From Tomocerus qinae (lineage: Eukaryota; Arthropoda; Collembola; Entomobryomorpha; Tomoceridae), in assembly GCA_020055645.1 (NCBI GenBank), contig CM034548.1, positions 37,564,296 to 37,628,295 of the forward strand: a stretch of DNA of 64,000 bases, read 5' to 3'. Numbering within the stretch: position 1 is the first letter of the stretch; every line of letters begins with the position of its first letter. The position numbers and the translations under genes are program-made. This document shows positions 35,501-49,732 of this stretch, one piece after another. A model generated the notes under the pieces. The model made no database searches, had not been told where the DNA came from, and saw nothing but the letters and a program-made list of their open reading frames with translations.

Positions 35501-37385
35501 AGCATCTCATACAAGATAAAAATATTATAACATATACAATAAAACACTTCAACTAGTTACACGTTATCAATTTTTCGTTGTTAATTGGAAGTTTCACCAA
35601 CCTTTTTATATTGCTATGTAAAATATATAAATAATAATGACAGAATGAGTATCTCAATTAATGGCAAAGCAGTGTATTATACATACAATACATAATATCA
35701 CATGTTAAAAATGCGTAAAGCTAAAAAATACAAAATTAGAAATGGAAATTAATATAAAATGCTATAAATTCCATAAAATTTTCAAAATTCAATAGCTAAA
35801 TTATCAGTACACCTTTATCAGACATTTATCAATAAGCAGTAGTATATGGTTAATACGAAATAAAACTCGAAAACAATGCATACATAAAATACACTAATAC
35901 TTATAAGCAATATAATGCAAATTATTATATTAAGTAATATTAAAATTAACTAATAATAACAATTAAGGATCCAAAACCGGTGAGTAGAATAACTATTCCA
36001 CAATCGTACAACTATATTCCTTATAGTCATGAACCCCATAAATGACATTGCTTTACTAATTGTAGAAAACTAATAACTTCATCAATTATTGATTTTGTTG
36101 GGAGTAATAATATTCTGAAAAGATATATACTTCTTAAAGGGGTACAAATAATACCACAAACTAGTGACTATGGAAGAAGTTTTGACTGCAATGTTGCAGA
36201 GTGGCAGGTTGGCCATAATATCAAATCTGCATCAATATTAGTTTGGGTTGAGATTCAAGATAAATCTGAACAAAGTCAATCATATAACGTCTATGGTATA
36301 TATATTATATTTTGTGTCAATAAAAGTATATCTAAACTGACAAACTAAACAAAAAGAAGAGACGAAAGAATAGTTTCTTCTACTTGAGGGTGCGAAATTC
36401 AGAATAAGTACCTAAATGTGTTTTTACAGAAGGCTGCTGGAAACTTATCACAATATTATATTATCTATTCCTACAGTTGACTAAATTCTTCTAGATTTGA
36501 ATAGAAAAGCAAAATGACAAAACTTTTTGAGTGACATCTCAATGTCAGCTATTATTGTTGGTAGATATCTAAAAAGTAACTATATAAGTATATTTGGTTC
36601 CTAACGAATATTAATTTCTAATAAATGCATTAAATTTAAATACAATTAATCGTACACTGGTTAAAACGGAGTAACACTTCTACGTTAGTAATGTATTTCT
36701 CACAATCAGTCGTTAAGTATAGTAATATATTACTATTTACATAAGCTCACTACATTATTTCATTGTTAATGTCAAAACCTTGGGAAAACTTGAGTGTTAT
36801 ACTTATTAGCTAGGATATTTTCATTTACCTACCGACATATCTATCTATTCGTTTCATATTATTACTTAGTTTCGTGATGTCAAGCTATATATGAACAAAT
36901 AAAATATATCAGGATTGGACAAGCGCCGTTATAAAAGGCGTTTTTGTCCTCCTCGCAGTTCATATAGAAAAAATAAAATTTTCTTCAATCAAAAGTTGCT
37001 CACTTTGTCTTGAAATGCTTATCTCCCTCCTACATCCTTCTACATGGGGTAAAACGTAATAGGTTCATTCAATGGAATTTACGTCACTCACTACGTATTT
37101 CTATAGTTGGACTTGGGCTACGTGGCTCACGTGTCTATGCACTCGTTCCTTTCAATTTCTTTTCGGTGCATGAAATATAAAGTTGTACTACGATTATGAC
37201 TATATGTTATTGTAAGTTCAGAGTTGATGCGAATTAGTTAGGCTTCGTTATTATCTTATTAGTAGTCATGAGTTCGTCTGATTACATGCTTAGGTCTGTT
37301 ACATGTAGGTCGTAAAATCAGCTGCGAATGGTTCTGATGTTGCTGTAGATGCCGAAGAAAGGTTGGAGTCAGAGATTCGGAGATG
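29589..37385. other. Gene-poor AT-rich stretch
   Basis: No coding region, RNA gene or clear repeat could be supported over almost 8 kb. The right end must hold the 3' untranslated region of the Ig/FN3 gene, which is on the minus strand; I found no AATAAA in the expected orientation close to its stop. Open frames here are short and lack recognisable composition or splice context. Confidence 0.6.
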
Positions 37386-40300
37386 TCAAACACGCGCTGG
37401 AAAAATAACCGAATTGTTGTTGACACGCAGAGGAGTGGTGTCATTGGAGTTCTCATCAGGCTCTGACATCTCCATTGATGGGAAGTCGTAACCCGGATTC
37501 AAAATTATGTTCGGCATTAATTCAATGCTTTCTCCATCTAAATCTCTTGAGTCGCCATAATTTGACGAATATTCTTTGTAGAAAAGACAGCACGTGGCTA
37601 TACCCAGAATGAACAACGTGGAGATCACAACTGCGACGGCAATTATCCATATTCTCACATCGAATGTGTCGATCCCATCAAGTAAATGCTTTCCCAGTTC
37701 TGTAATTTTAACAGGCACCAAATGTAAATGACATCGTAATTGGGATACCACTATTAAAATGATTAAAATGGTTTTAAGCCAGCATCTGCACTCTCTGTTC
37801 ACTATCGACGCAAATTATCGTAGAACAAAAGAACACATTATAAAAATTATACACCGAACTGCAAAAAAATAGTATCCATAAAATGGAAATACATAAAAAG
37901 GTAAACGTATGGCAATGAAAAATTATTTTATAGGAAGCAATCTGGATTTACGGAATATTTGTCTTACACTCCAGTGAGCAATACCGAACATTCAAGATTT
38001 AACAATAGTGGAATGGTAAGATAAATCGTGTTTTGACATCTCATTGTAATAAAAAATGTAACTACAATTGATATATCTTACCTATTTCTTGCAGATCATT
38101 GTGTGTTGAACTTTCTACAATTGTACTATTTCCTCTCCCAAGCTGGTTACTTGCCCACATTTGAAAAAGGTAAGTTGAGTTGGGATGCAGTGGAAACACA
38201 TTAAACTGTCTCTGCAATAAAATTTGAAATATAGATGCACATTTATTTTACTCCATAATCTCCTCATCTAGTAGACATTTACATAATAAATCCATTCATA
38301 TCCATTATCAAGTCACAGTCAGGCTCAACATCATAATAAATGCCTAATAAAAATGCGCTCTACACATTTATGTATATCTCATATAAAATTGTACATACTA
38401 AACCTTTACTTCGCTTCAAATTCGCAACCCTAATAGTTTTTAAGTGTGAAACTCATGTCATTAAAATCAATTCAGTGGAAGTAAATACCAAGTGGTTTTT
38501 TAGTAAAAATGGTCTAATATAGCTAAAATATACTATAATGTACATATTCGCAAAATATATATAATCATACCCATGTAAGTAGTATATGATAAATACATCA
38601 ATAATGAATTTCGCAAAGATTAGGGATTAAGCGTATTTTCATCCTCCTGCCTGCCGTTGGCCAAACAAACTCTATTTCATGGATGGAAGCCGACTTTCAG
38701 CACAACATCTTTCGCTTAATACCCCTGAATAAACCTTGGAAAGGATTTCAGCAAATACTCTGAGGTAGCAGATGTTGCCTAAAGAGATCTAATAAAGTAA
38801 TAATACATTATATCTAGATGATGTTATTATGGTATGAGTCTAACCCTTCGGCCACATCACTGTAAATACTTTTTCGATCTAATCGTCGAGAGTCTTCATC
38901 TGCAGTATTGCAGACGGAATGAAGTACTTTCAGCAGGGCCGCAACCAGAAAGCATTGTCAATGGGGGCACAACAAACTATTTCTCCTCAAGGGCCAAAAA
39001 TACTTCAATTTATTGCCTTTTCAGACAAAAATCTTCCTATTTTCTTGGATGTGAGACGGGGGCCCGTACTTCAATGTATCCCCTGGTTGCGGCCCTGGCT
39101 TTCAAAGATAGCGAAAGTCTGGTACTTTAATTAACGGAAATAATTAGACTGCACCTTTTCATCATGGAGTTAATCCCATATTGAAATTGCGGATCTATTT
39201 TATGCTTTCATAAAAGAGATATTATTACCAATAGAGAATAACGATACATAAAATACCCATACGTATAGCCTACCGTATTAAAAACAAACTTTCATACAGG
39301 TTCATACAATTTTTAATTTCTAAGATGCCTCAACTAAAAACTTTATTACTTAGTGTTGATTTTAATTAAGGATTACACACTATTGCAGTATTAAAGAAAA
39401 AATTAGACTTACAGAATGCGGGCTGATGTATTTTGGAGGACAAACTTTCCAGTCCTTCTCAGTGGCATTTTTTAACCGATACGTTAGTGTAAAATTTAAA
39501 ATTGGATATCCTGAATCTCTATCGTCATCGATTTCCCACATTACCAAGGCTGCTATGGTTGAAGGCAATACTGTGATATTCTTCAAGACATGCGGCGGAG
39601 CTGTTAAGAAAAAAGTGACAAATAGGCCAATGAATTCGATGGGATCAAAGGAAAACGTTATAAAAGAAATTTCAAGTTGTTAGAGGTAATTGAAATCCGG
39701 TTAAAATCTAGGTTGCTAAATTCACAAAGCCGGAATAAATTTTTTTGATGATCCTATATCACTCGAGTCTTGAGTGCACATAATAGGAGCCATAATATTT
39801 GAGGGAGCAAAGAACATTTCTTCATCAAAGTGTGGAGAGAGGAGATCGATCATTGGAATTGTAGAGAGTGTGCAGTCAAGTGCAGACACGATGATTCCCC
39901 TCCGTACACATTCTGATTGGGACTTTGATGCTCATTACTTCCCATGCACCAGTCAAGATACGAGTTACCACACTTCAGATCAGACAAAGCTGAGAACTCG
40001 GTCTAATAGTATCACTGTTCTACGGAATGGGATTTCCAAAGCATATATAGTCTTATGTAGGTGATACTCAAGAAGGAATTCTAAGACAGGTACTTTATCT
40101 CAAGTAAATGTTTGTGAACAAACACCAAGTCGTATATTTTAGGGGAAAGATGCATGCATAGAGAATCTCTCAAGGCGACTTACTTCGAACACAAATCCGA
40201 ACACGGGCTTCAAAGGAGTCTTCATTGGGCACACTGAAATGGGAATCACTATCATCGCTATCTTCTTGGCGACAAGAGTATAGACCGGAGTCTGATTGTT

Positions 40301-43300
40301 GCAAACTTGGAAAAAATATGCTGCCATCCTTTTGAATTTGATTTCTAGTGATACCTAGATCTCTTCCGTCCCTTACCCACATCACCGCGCCGACTTCTCG
40401 TCCTTTTAACCCACCGCACGGCAAAGTCAAGTTAGCTCCCAAATCCACCAAGATAGTTTGAACTTCTTTAGTAGCTGGAGTTCTGTCTCTTGTGAAAGGA
40501 GCGCCTACAACCACAAAAACACTTTTTACATTTTTGCATCAGTCAACAAATCCAAAACCATATCGTTTAGCATATTCCTTGTGGATCTCTGAACAAAACC
40601 CACTTGCGGATCTTTTTTATATACTAACATGCTTTACAAACATTTCCAACTTGAGCGTTTGAAAGTGACATTTATAAAGTTACCTAGGTGTAATGCCAAA
40701 CATAACAATAACACATTCTCCTTTCACGCAAGTGTAGTCTTGCACTTTTTATACACAACCCAACTTTTCGTAAACAAGCACTACCGAAAGTAACAAAAAC
40801 TTCAAAAGAATTTCCCCAGTGAATATAATTGATGGAGCTATCCTTTTGTCAACATAATATCATGTGGCGTTTAATAATAATGCAAAATGTAATAACATTG
40901 AGTAGAGCAGTCCCATATGCATACGCCACGCTTCCTTTTTATTATCATAATTTGCAAACACATTTCCCAAATAACCTTATCCCTTGCAAATATTGAGACC
41001 CACTAAGTGAAGGCCTACCTAGTTTGAAAACGATACACTGGATAATTATATGGATAAATGTATGCTACAAAATATATAGTTACTAGTCATCATGCTACAG
41101 TTCCCAATTTGGAAATCTGGAGCTTCTCTGATATTCCATCATATTACTATTATTACGCACGTGTGAGGCTTGTGTTGCAGCTACAGGAATATTCAGACAG
41201 AGAGAACAATAAATATAGACATATCTACAGCCTACTTTAACGAACCCTAAAAACCGACCACAAGCAAAAGCACAAAGGCACAATTCACAAGATAATATTT
41301 TTAGAGCTGAACAACAGTGCACTCTTAAATAGACTCAGCGAAGCTTAATACAAAAGCATAGTTACATTATTTAATAACAATGGATACGTACTGGACTGAA
41401 AACACTTATAGGGAAAGTACCTAGAATTAGAATAGCTTGCAGAATGAATATAATGAAGAGTCGACTGCATGAAGATATACTTTATATGAACATTGAGTGA
41501 AGAAAAATTGTAGGATTAGGCGGAGAAAGTTAAATACACATGACTTAAGTGTAGGGTGGAGAGCCCTTAAGAATTCAGGAGCAATAAGTAGTTATCATGG
41601 GAAATGCTAGTATCTACCTACCTACAGAGACTAATGAAGTTTTGAAGTCCTCTCCATGCAACAACGCTTCTTTTGCTACGTGAGCAATAGACTGTCCTTA
41701 ATAACCCGTATGAGAATAGGGAATGAGGGGTGGTTCAATACCCGGCAAGATACAATGCAAGAGAAAACCAGTTTTCCACAATGCGACTTTCCTTCCACTC
41801 CATGTATCCCTTTAGATCCCAACAAAATGTTCCTACAACTCACTGTTCTTTTGAATCTTTGTCGACTTTCATTAAAGAATAAACCAACAATGGCATCAGT
41901 CAATGCAATCCTCTCATCCCAATTGAACATCCTTGATTGTAATAGTAATCTCTGAGCTCTAGAATGAGAAACATCCCGTACAAACTCATTTTGGGCAATT
42001 TTTTCTGCAAGGCTTGGCTATAGAGTTGGGTATGCCCAAATTGAGTATAATATGGTAGTACTATTATATACTTAGTCCACTTGATACCTACTAGGACTAC
42101 TCTCATGACTCTCAACTCTTGCAGTTTTTCTTGCTCTACGTACAACGGAATAGCATTGCATGGACAGTTCCAGAAAATTCTCGTTTCTACCACTAATAAC
42201 ATCAATGGCATTCTACATTCTTTTGAAGACGTAGTCAAAGTCAAACTTGAAGAGCCTAAAGCCAAGACGAATGCTGATGCTGAATGTGGGATGCACGTAA
42301 CATATAAAGAACAAGACTGGGAAAATGCAAGGACAGAATTCTAGTGGTACCTCGATAACTCCATGACTCAACTTAAAATTCATCTAAAAATAGCCTATTC
42401 AGTCGTTGAGAAAGAAATGTACTTCATTCACTTCATCATTTTGTTTTTTAATAATTTGCAAGGGATATTGATTAATTTTAGAAACTTTTGGCAAACTGGT
42501 TTTGTAGAACTTTTGAAAGCTCTAGTCTACCACTTCAAACATTTCCAAAGCAAAAGGAAAAGTTAAAAAGTAGCTAAACAACAGAATTGGTTTTTGCAGT
42601 TCTGAGCATTTTTAGAGCTTCCATTCAACGAGCACAGTAAGGCTTTATTCGAGCAGAGTATTATTTTGGAGAGGTTTCCCAGTTTGGTATTATTACAACT
42701 TATTTTAATTACATTATTCTTTATTTTGACGATAAAAACAAACATGCGGATTTTCTGCTCTTTAATGTACGTAACCCTAAAAGCCTTAAATTGACAGGGA
42801 CATGAACATGGTTTTAGGCCAGGCTGAATTTTAGGTAGCTAAAAGGGTTTAGTACTGGAAGGAAATGTAGTGAAACGGCAATTTTCCGGGAGAAGTTGTC
42901 TGATAGCAGTAATTATCATTGACTAGAGAATGTTCTATACGTTTTCATGGCTTTTATTCAATATTAATAGAGGACACGACATATGACTGGCAGCAGTAAT
43001 ATAAAAGCACTACATATTATTATTACGTAATAGGCTATGCCAATGTATGTGCTTTCAATCGTAGAGACGTAGAAACAGCTCGGAGAAAAGAGGCTTTATT
43101 AAGGAAGCTCGGCTGGTTGAGTAAATCCAGCCAACCCATGCATTGAATAGAGCCGTTTCCTACACATTGTAAATACGCTTCACTTCACAGCACTGAAAAC
43201 CAAAATTCGAACATGAGATGTACTGCTAGTTCGTAGTTGGTACATCCAAGTTCTGGAACCTTTCAGATCGAGAGAAACTACAAGAGAAAGCTAAACCGCT

Positions 43301-46300
43301 GGTTAGTATCATAAAACCACCACTGCAAAGTTAATGCTGGGGTTTTATACCTTTTTTGAAAGTACGAGTGCCAGTGGGAAGTGTCGAGTGCAGCATATGA
43401 AGTTAGTCAATGTATTTGGAATCTCATTACGGAAAATGCGTCTCATGAATATATGCTTGACCATAGTTTTAGTAGGATCTCCTATAATATACTTACCAAT
43501 TTTTCATCTCGAGAGTCCTATTGTCATTGGAGTATTCATGCAATACAAATAAGTAGATCTCTCAAATTCTCTTGTTCGATTTTTGTGGTCGACCTCTTTC
43601 TATCCTCTATGTCATAGATACATAATTAGATATAAAGCACTCAAATCAAAGAGTTTAGTCTAACTTTAGTAGATCCGGAGCATAATGTTTCCTGCCTCTC
43701 TCAGTGGATTCAGGGAAATAATATTACGTTCAAAGTTCACTAAAGAAGCTACTGATACGGAACTTCCCATTCGCTAAAAGCTCTACTTTTTACTTTGACA
43801 CTGTTGAGTATAGCAGAGTCAAATGTAGAAATGACACAAAGATTTGTTGGAGTTTTAAAAACTGTGCCAAAGTTACGAATTTATGAATTTTGTCTATTGA
43901 CGCATTTGAATAGGACTATATAATATATTGACATGCAAACATATAAAATATATGCGACTGGATTTAATATAATTTGTTTCATCTACCTACGACATTTCGT
44001 GTCTCTCGGTACATTGTAATAGAGAGCCTCTTGCACTCTTTTGTCTTTACTCAACTAGCAAATTGGGTGCTTGGATTTAGACTTTCTGAACATCTACAAA
44101 AGTCAAAAGGCCAGATCCATGTAAAATCTTTTTGGAAATGTCATGAACCCAATAGGATCAAAAAGAGTTGAAATCAAAAGGGTTAAAGTTAAAATTTTGT
44201 GCCTTGGAAAAATTGTGAATCTAAATATGATTTTTGTTTTCAGACGTTTTATATTCAGTGAAACTGAGGGACTGAGTGTCAACGGATTTTGATTATGTTA
44301 GGGGATTGATGTCAAAGAAATTCGCCACTAACAAATGTGCTGTAAAGTAAAATCGTTACTTTTGTACAGGACATTGGTATAAGTAGGGGAAGAAAGGTCT
44401 AATGGGGCTTTGTATATGGAGCAGGCCATTTCTTATGGATCTCACCGTTGGTTGTTGGCTTTCACTGAGTGACGCTACACGAGATTGCGACTCTCTCTCC
44501 CAGGGAAGGGATAGTAGAGTATGAATATAGATATCCACTTGCATTTATATGTGTTCTCCATTACGTATTCACTCCACAGTAACTTGACTTGAGGCAGACG
44601 TCGGAACTCGAGGGACCTTATTGTCAGCACGAATCAAGCGAGGATATATCTTTTCATTCTGAGAATAGATAACGAATCCAGTTTGCTGCTTTGTTAGTGT
44701 GTTTCAACAAGCATTGACTATATCTGAGAACGTCGAACAATAAATGGATTCGACAGCTCGAGACACAATGAAATAATTTGAGGACGAACAGCAGAATTCC
44801 GGACTTTACCAAGTCCGCTCTTACTTACATTACAGAGGAGTACTTTGACTTTGACTACTTTGACATGGACTATTATAGTTACCTCTTCACCCGTGCAATC
44901 ACAACTTTCTCCTATTTCAAGTAAAAGTAGAGCGAAATAAGTACCTAGCATTAGTATAAAGTATTGGCATCGGATCGGTTGTAGGTAGGACTCGAGTTGG
45001 CCTTATTCTCTCATCTAATCTACTCCGATATTCTCAATTAAACCTCAATACATCTCCACACCGATTTGATTTTGTTACCGTCCTCACTCAATTTTAACAG
45101 CTTTCATTTCTTCTCCAATCCCCGTTTATACACATTATTCAATTTTTTATGAACACATTAGCTTGGATTTAATTGATTGTTGCGAGTGATCGATATCAGG
45201 AGAAAGACTGCCCAGGTACTCTCTCCTCGACTATTATACTCCGACCTACCTAATCTCAACGAACAATAAATAAACAAGTTGACTTTCTTTTATGATGCTA
45301 ACATGGACAGACAAGAAATGGAAGCAAGGAGTCCCGGAGATCCAGGTCCATGAAAATGCTATTTGGATATAGCAGTATATCATACATATATTATGGCACA
45401 ATTCATTCCATGACAGGGTTTTATGTATAATATATTATATCAAAGGACGGTAGCCATGCAGCCAGTCACTCAGCCGGTCCGGTCGACCGCTGACTTAAGA
45501 TATAGGTACATCTTATTCCATTTTCTGACTTTTCCTCCCTACTTTTCCTCTCTGACAATACGTATTATTTACCAACACAACTCGACTTTGTATGTCTTTC
45601 ACAACTTACTCACAAAGATTGAGTCGGACAGTCTGACAACATACAACCAACTTCGGTGTTACACTAAACTATTAGCTTTAGTAACTTCAACGGTGACCTA
45701 CTAACAAAGCTGATTTTTCCTTCAAACTTTCTTTACATAAACCTGGCTACTTAGTACAGCAGAAAGAGGCTTTCCAAACCTACGCTCATTTCACTCCTAA
45801 CTCACTTACATTGAATTGATAAAAGCGAATACTGATTCGTATAAAGATATAGTCCTATTAGAACATACCATTTATCTACTTGAAATGAAACCATCTATTG
45901 ATTTTCTCTCTCAAAGTCATGTCCAACTCCATCCTACTTTTGATTCCACCGAGATATGTAGGTACCTTTATTTATAGAAAATATTAGTCCCATTGTAGCT
46001 CCACCGAGACGGAGAGGGGCAGCTTACAAATTACAAAGGTGCTGATACTAATCTAACTATCTAATAGCCACCTACTAATTTATTTATATTGAATTTACCT
46101 AACAATATACAATCTATTTAAGTAAGTGACGGCCAATAACCGTCCCTAGTTAAGTATTAAGGCCAAATTATACACCATTCTCAGACATCGTAACGCCTAG
46201 ATGCTATCTACACCTACAGACAGTTATAGAATAATAGCATCACAATTTTACCTCTAATTGGCAAATACTACAATATACAGTATCTTAACGAATTGCGCAC

Positions 46301-49300
46301 CCTGTCTTACGAAATACTTATTATTTGTATTGTAATTGTATATTTAGTACAAGCAATTCTATCAGTTAAACATCAAACACAACTATTGCTCCATAAGACT
46401 AATCTAGTACCGAAAAGACAATGATGGTGCCCAAAATAATAGTTAAGGTCCGCCAACCTATTGGCATCCAGGGTAACTTGGTATGAATCCGATCTATTTA
46501 CATTGAGTTGAGTACAAAAACATTCTTAGTTTTTAGGAAATCAACGAAAATTCGAGAACAACTCAATGAAGAAAAATCTTTTTTTAATCAAACATTCTTC
46601 AGGGTCCTGGAGGGGACGCCATAAGTCAATCTTAGGTGGCAAATGTCAAACTGTGATGCAAGATGCAATGTGCATTGTAGATGGAATAGAAATTTCTCAA
46701 TTCTTAAAACCGTTACGGAAATCCATTAGCGCTTTATTGGTCACGAATCCGCAATTTCAGAGTTCTAAGAAAACTTTCACCTTGAGTCAAAAAGAAGAAG
46801 ATATCAGAAGAATTCTATAGTTTTAATTCTAGAGCAGTTGAGCCGACAGTGGTGAGGGCAGAATGGGAATTTTGCAATGAAGTGATCAATCAATTCCGTT
46901 TTGGCAAGAACGCTCAGCTCCAAGGAAGGTGAACAAATACCGAAAACAGTTGGTCCTATCCTAACTCCATTTATTCATCGCACTTATAGTAGAAGATTTC
47001 AAGATTGCTTAATATTATTTCTACTGGTCTGTACTGCAGCTTATAAGGAGCAATATTATGGCCTTACTATTTAGTATACAGAACGAAGTCGGAGATAGTT
47101 AGAAGTTGAAATGGAAAGGCTCGCATAATTACAGTTGGCAAACAGTTTTATGCCTCCAGCAATTGGCACATAGGGGCACATGCAAACAAAATAAAATTTC
47201 CTTGAACGCAGGAAAATGAAGAAATAGCGAGTCGCTATAAGCGAATGGGCAACAAAATTACAACTTAGCATGGTTAATATACAGAAGGTTATTGCCAATT
47301 ACACATGTATATGTACTATTAGTATAGTATTAGGAAGACTTGGGAAATACATACATAATTCATGTTTCTGGCTCAATACATCAATATGTCCAATTTTTGT
47401 TGCATAACAAGCAAAACCCCAGATGTAAGTATTGAACATTTATATACAGTGCGCTTCGTAGTTGTGATTAAACAAAAACTTTTTCTCAGGTTATCAAATC
47501 GCTCTAAGGAAGAAGAAATGTGTCAAAGGGAGATCAGATTACAGTGGATCGATTGACATATTCGGATTCGTTTTATTTGCACTTCTGCACACACGTAGAG
47601 AATGAGAAGTCAAAATCAGAGCCAGATTGTTTGAATGCGACGGTGTTCGATTACTACTTATGAAATTCCCTGTGCACACATGACATAATGACATTCTATG
47701 CGGAGAAGCAGAGAATAGACCTGCGTTCATGTGCAAACAAAAAAGGCAACTTGGTAGTCCTTTCAAAGGAATGAGAGTGATCTTGTTGTGACTTGCTCTG
47801 AGTTCGTCTCACTATTCAACTTAACTTCGACATTAGTCTGCTCACAAAATGCCTCTTGATTTCTAACGGGCAGCATCTTCTTACTTTTCTTTTAAAGAAA
47901 AGCGTGCTATAGTTCATTCAAGAAACTCCGAAGTGTGGGCGTCACATTATATACTTTTGCTATTTAGTAAATTCTACCCGACTTTCTCTTTCAAACTCCA
48001 AAATGTAATATCAACCAGCCCTCAGCACTTCTTTGTATGCTTCACTGACAAATCCTTATAATGAAAAATATTGACTCCATCCATCTTCTCTTTGTAGAAT
48101 CTTAACTCAGGTGCTCACCAACTTTAAATCCCAAGAATTATGACACTTTCTTAGTTTACATGACAGTCTGAGCTATCCATTGTATATCAAAATTAAAAAA
48201 CTTGGACAGAATTCTCTATTGTTCTTGAGTCCTTTATCATCTATTGTTTTGAATTTCCTTTTCATAGGTAAAAGAATGAAATTTTGAAGATGAGTAACGT
48301 CGATTGTGTTTATGGCAAGAGTTAATATTTGTGTTTGAAAAGAATACGGAAACTAGAAATCAAAGCACTGCATTATTACTATATATCAAAGCTCGCACAC
48401 ACCCTTTCAGCACTATTTAAAGTATATCGTCCCTAATCTTTATTTTAGACTAGATATTTCTATTATACACGCAAGAAAGGCAGATATATGTTTCGGAGCC
48501 TGGAAAATCGAAGGCTCTTGACTATTTTCTCACAGGCCAAGTTGTACAAATATACTTAGTTTGCCTTTGACTTGCACTTAAGAAAACTTTCTTTGACTGG
48601 GAAATGACAACCTAAGAGTCACGAAATAAAAGTGCTTTATAAAGGGTGGGATTTTAATGTCTCAAAATGATAATAGAGAAAAGCGCTATATTACATAGCC
48701 CCGGCTTATTGCAGTTAACATAGTAGATCCTCCATTGAGTATGACTATCATATACTTGTCACAACCCAGGACTCGCTGAACAAATCAGAAATTCTCAATT
48801 ATAGTGAAAAAAGACATAAGACAGCAAAACTTGGTACAGTATTTCCCCAGCCGGCTGACAATCTTTGCATAAAAAGCCAATTTTCAGATTCTGTATTTAC
48901 AAATTCTGAGATCAACCTCAAATTATCACATTCCACCCCACAGTACAGAGTTTCATCATATGAAGCAAGTACTACATGGCCACGAGCAAATATAATAGTG
49001 GCTGGAAATGAATACATAAAAAGCCAGAACGTACGTTTTTGCATAGTGCCTCATCTGATTAGAATGTATCTAATTATATTTAGGCTGGAGCAAGACCAGT
49101 CGCTATTCAATTTAAAAAGATTAGGCAACCTTTGTTGTTAGTAAATACGATTTCCTGACTTGCTCGTGAGCTGAGTAAGTAAGGTGCACTCCCTGATAAA
49201 TGCAAATTGTAAACCCCAAATGATATTACCTACTACATCTCATGTATACCTTTGTTGTAGTTGGTTAGCATACACAGTTGTGGCACCCACAGCCATTTTA

Positions 49301-49732
49301 TAATGCATATTCTTCGACCATAACATTATACAGACGAACCTCAAAATATCACATTTTCCATTCGGCTAAGTATTTGCATTATAACCATGCAGATCAAAGA
49401 ATTTTGGTGTGCTGGATACCATAAAGACTTGTGCAGGGTAAATGATATAGATGTATAATTTATAATAAACGGTTTGCGTAATAATGGCCATATTCTTGCT
49501 TGCAAGAGTAGAGTGCTTTCACCAAAGCCTTTAAATTTGGTCTAAATAGATTTAAATCATGAATTAAGTTATTTACTACAAGATATACTCGGCTATTTCC
49601 CAGAGTAATGCTCCCTGTCAGATAAATGTTCATTGTGACACATGCACTGTTAACTAGCACTGATTAGAATTTCATTGAATTACCTTCAGTGACGAAACAT
49701 AAAATTGCGGAGAGTAGAAAAAGCTCTTGCAT
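37386..49732 (-). CDS. Single-pass cell-surface protein with one Ig and one FN3 domain
   Basis: Five coding exons on the minus strand (49684-49732, 40184-40504, 39413-39600, 38082-38211, 37386-37699) join in matching phases (1, 1, 0, 1) to exactly 1002 nt, 333 residues. Exon 1 encodes a signal peptide, MQELFLLSAILCFVTE. Exon 2 is an Ig domain (about residues 17-123) with Cys in LTLPC, Trp in VMWVRDG, DSGLYSC and a glycosylation sequon NLT. Exons 3 and 4 form one FN3 domain (about 124-229), from PPHVLKNITV through VMWEIDDD to LHPNSTYLFQMWASNQLGRG. Exon 5 holds a helix (about 246-269, from IWIIAVAVV to CCLF) and a 64-residue tail with an NPGY (NPxY) motif at 297-300. The domain set suggests cell adhesion or ligand recognition, but I cannot name an orthologue. 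The start was chosen for its signal peptide and A at -3. Exon 1 is placed by phase and sense, with a 9.2-kb intron. Confidence 0.82.
38934..39097. mobile_element. hAT-like MITE (164 bp) in an intron of the Ig/FN3 gene
   Basis: Perfect 15-bp terminal inverted repeats, CAGGGCCGCAACCAG at 38934-38948 and its complement at 39083-39097, with weaker similarity continuing inward (GCATTG / ACATTG, then GGG-rich blocks). Flanks are ACTTTCAG (38926-38933) and GCTTTCAA (39098-39105), an 8-bp duplication differing only at its two outer bases. The CAGGG start and 8-bp duplication are hAT features. There is no coding capacity. Confidence 0.75.
40505..49683 (-). other. First intron of the Ig/FN3 gene (9.2 kb)
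   Basis: This separates the signal-peptide exon from the Ig exon. No further Ig-like or FN3-like exon was found on the minus strand. Open frames of up to 121 codons around 41.7-42.3 kb overlap on both strands and resemble no family I recognise. Confidence 0.6.

Noticed and set aside
41676-42344. Overlapping open frames of 84-121 codons on both strands
   Set aside because: They overlap each other on opposite strands and resemble no Ig, FN3 or transposon protein that I recognise. They lie in a long intron.
48799-49044. 81-codon minus-strand frame beginning MQKRTFWLFMYSFPATIIFA
   Set aside because: It looks superficially like a secreted peptide, but there is no supporting splice or family evidence, and the next minus-strand signal-peptide exon at 49684-49732 fits the Ig/FN3 gene by phase.
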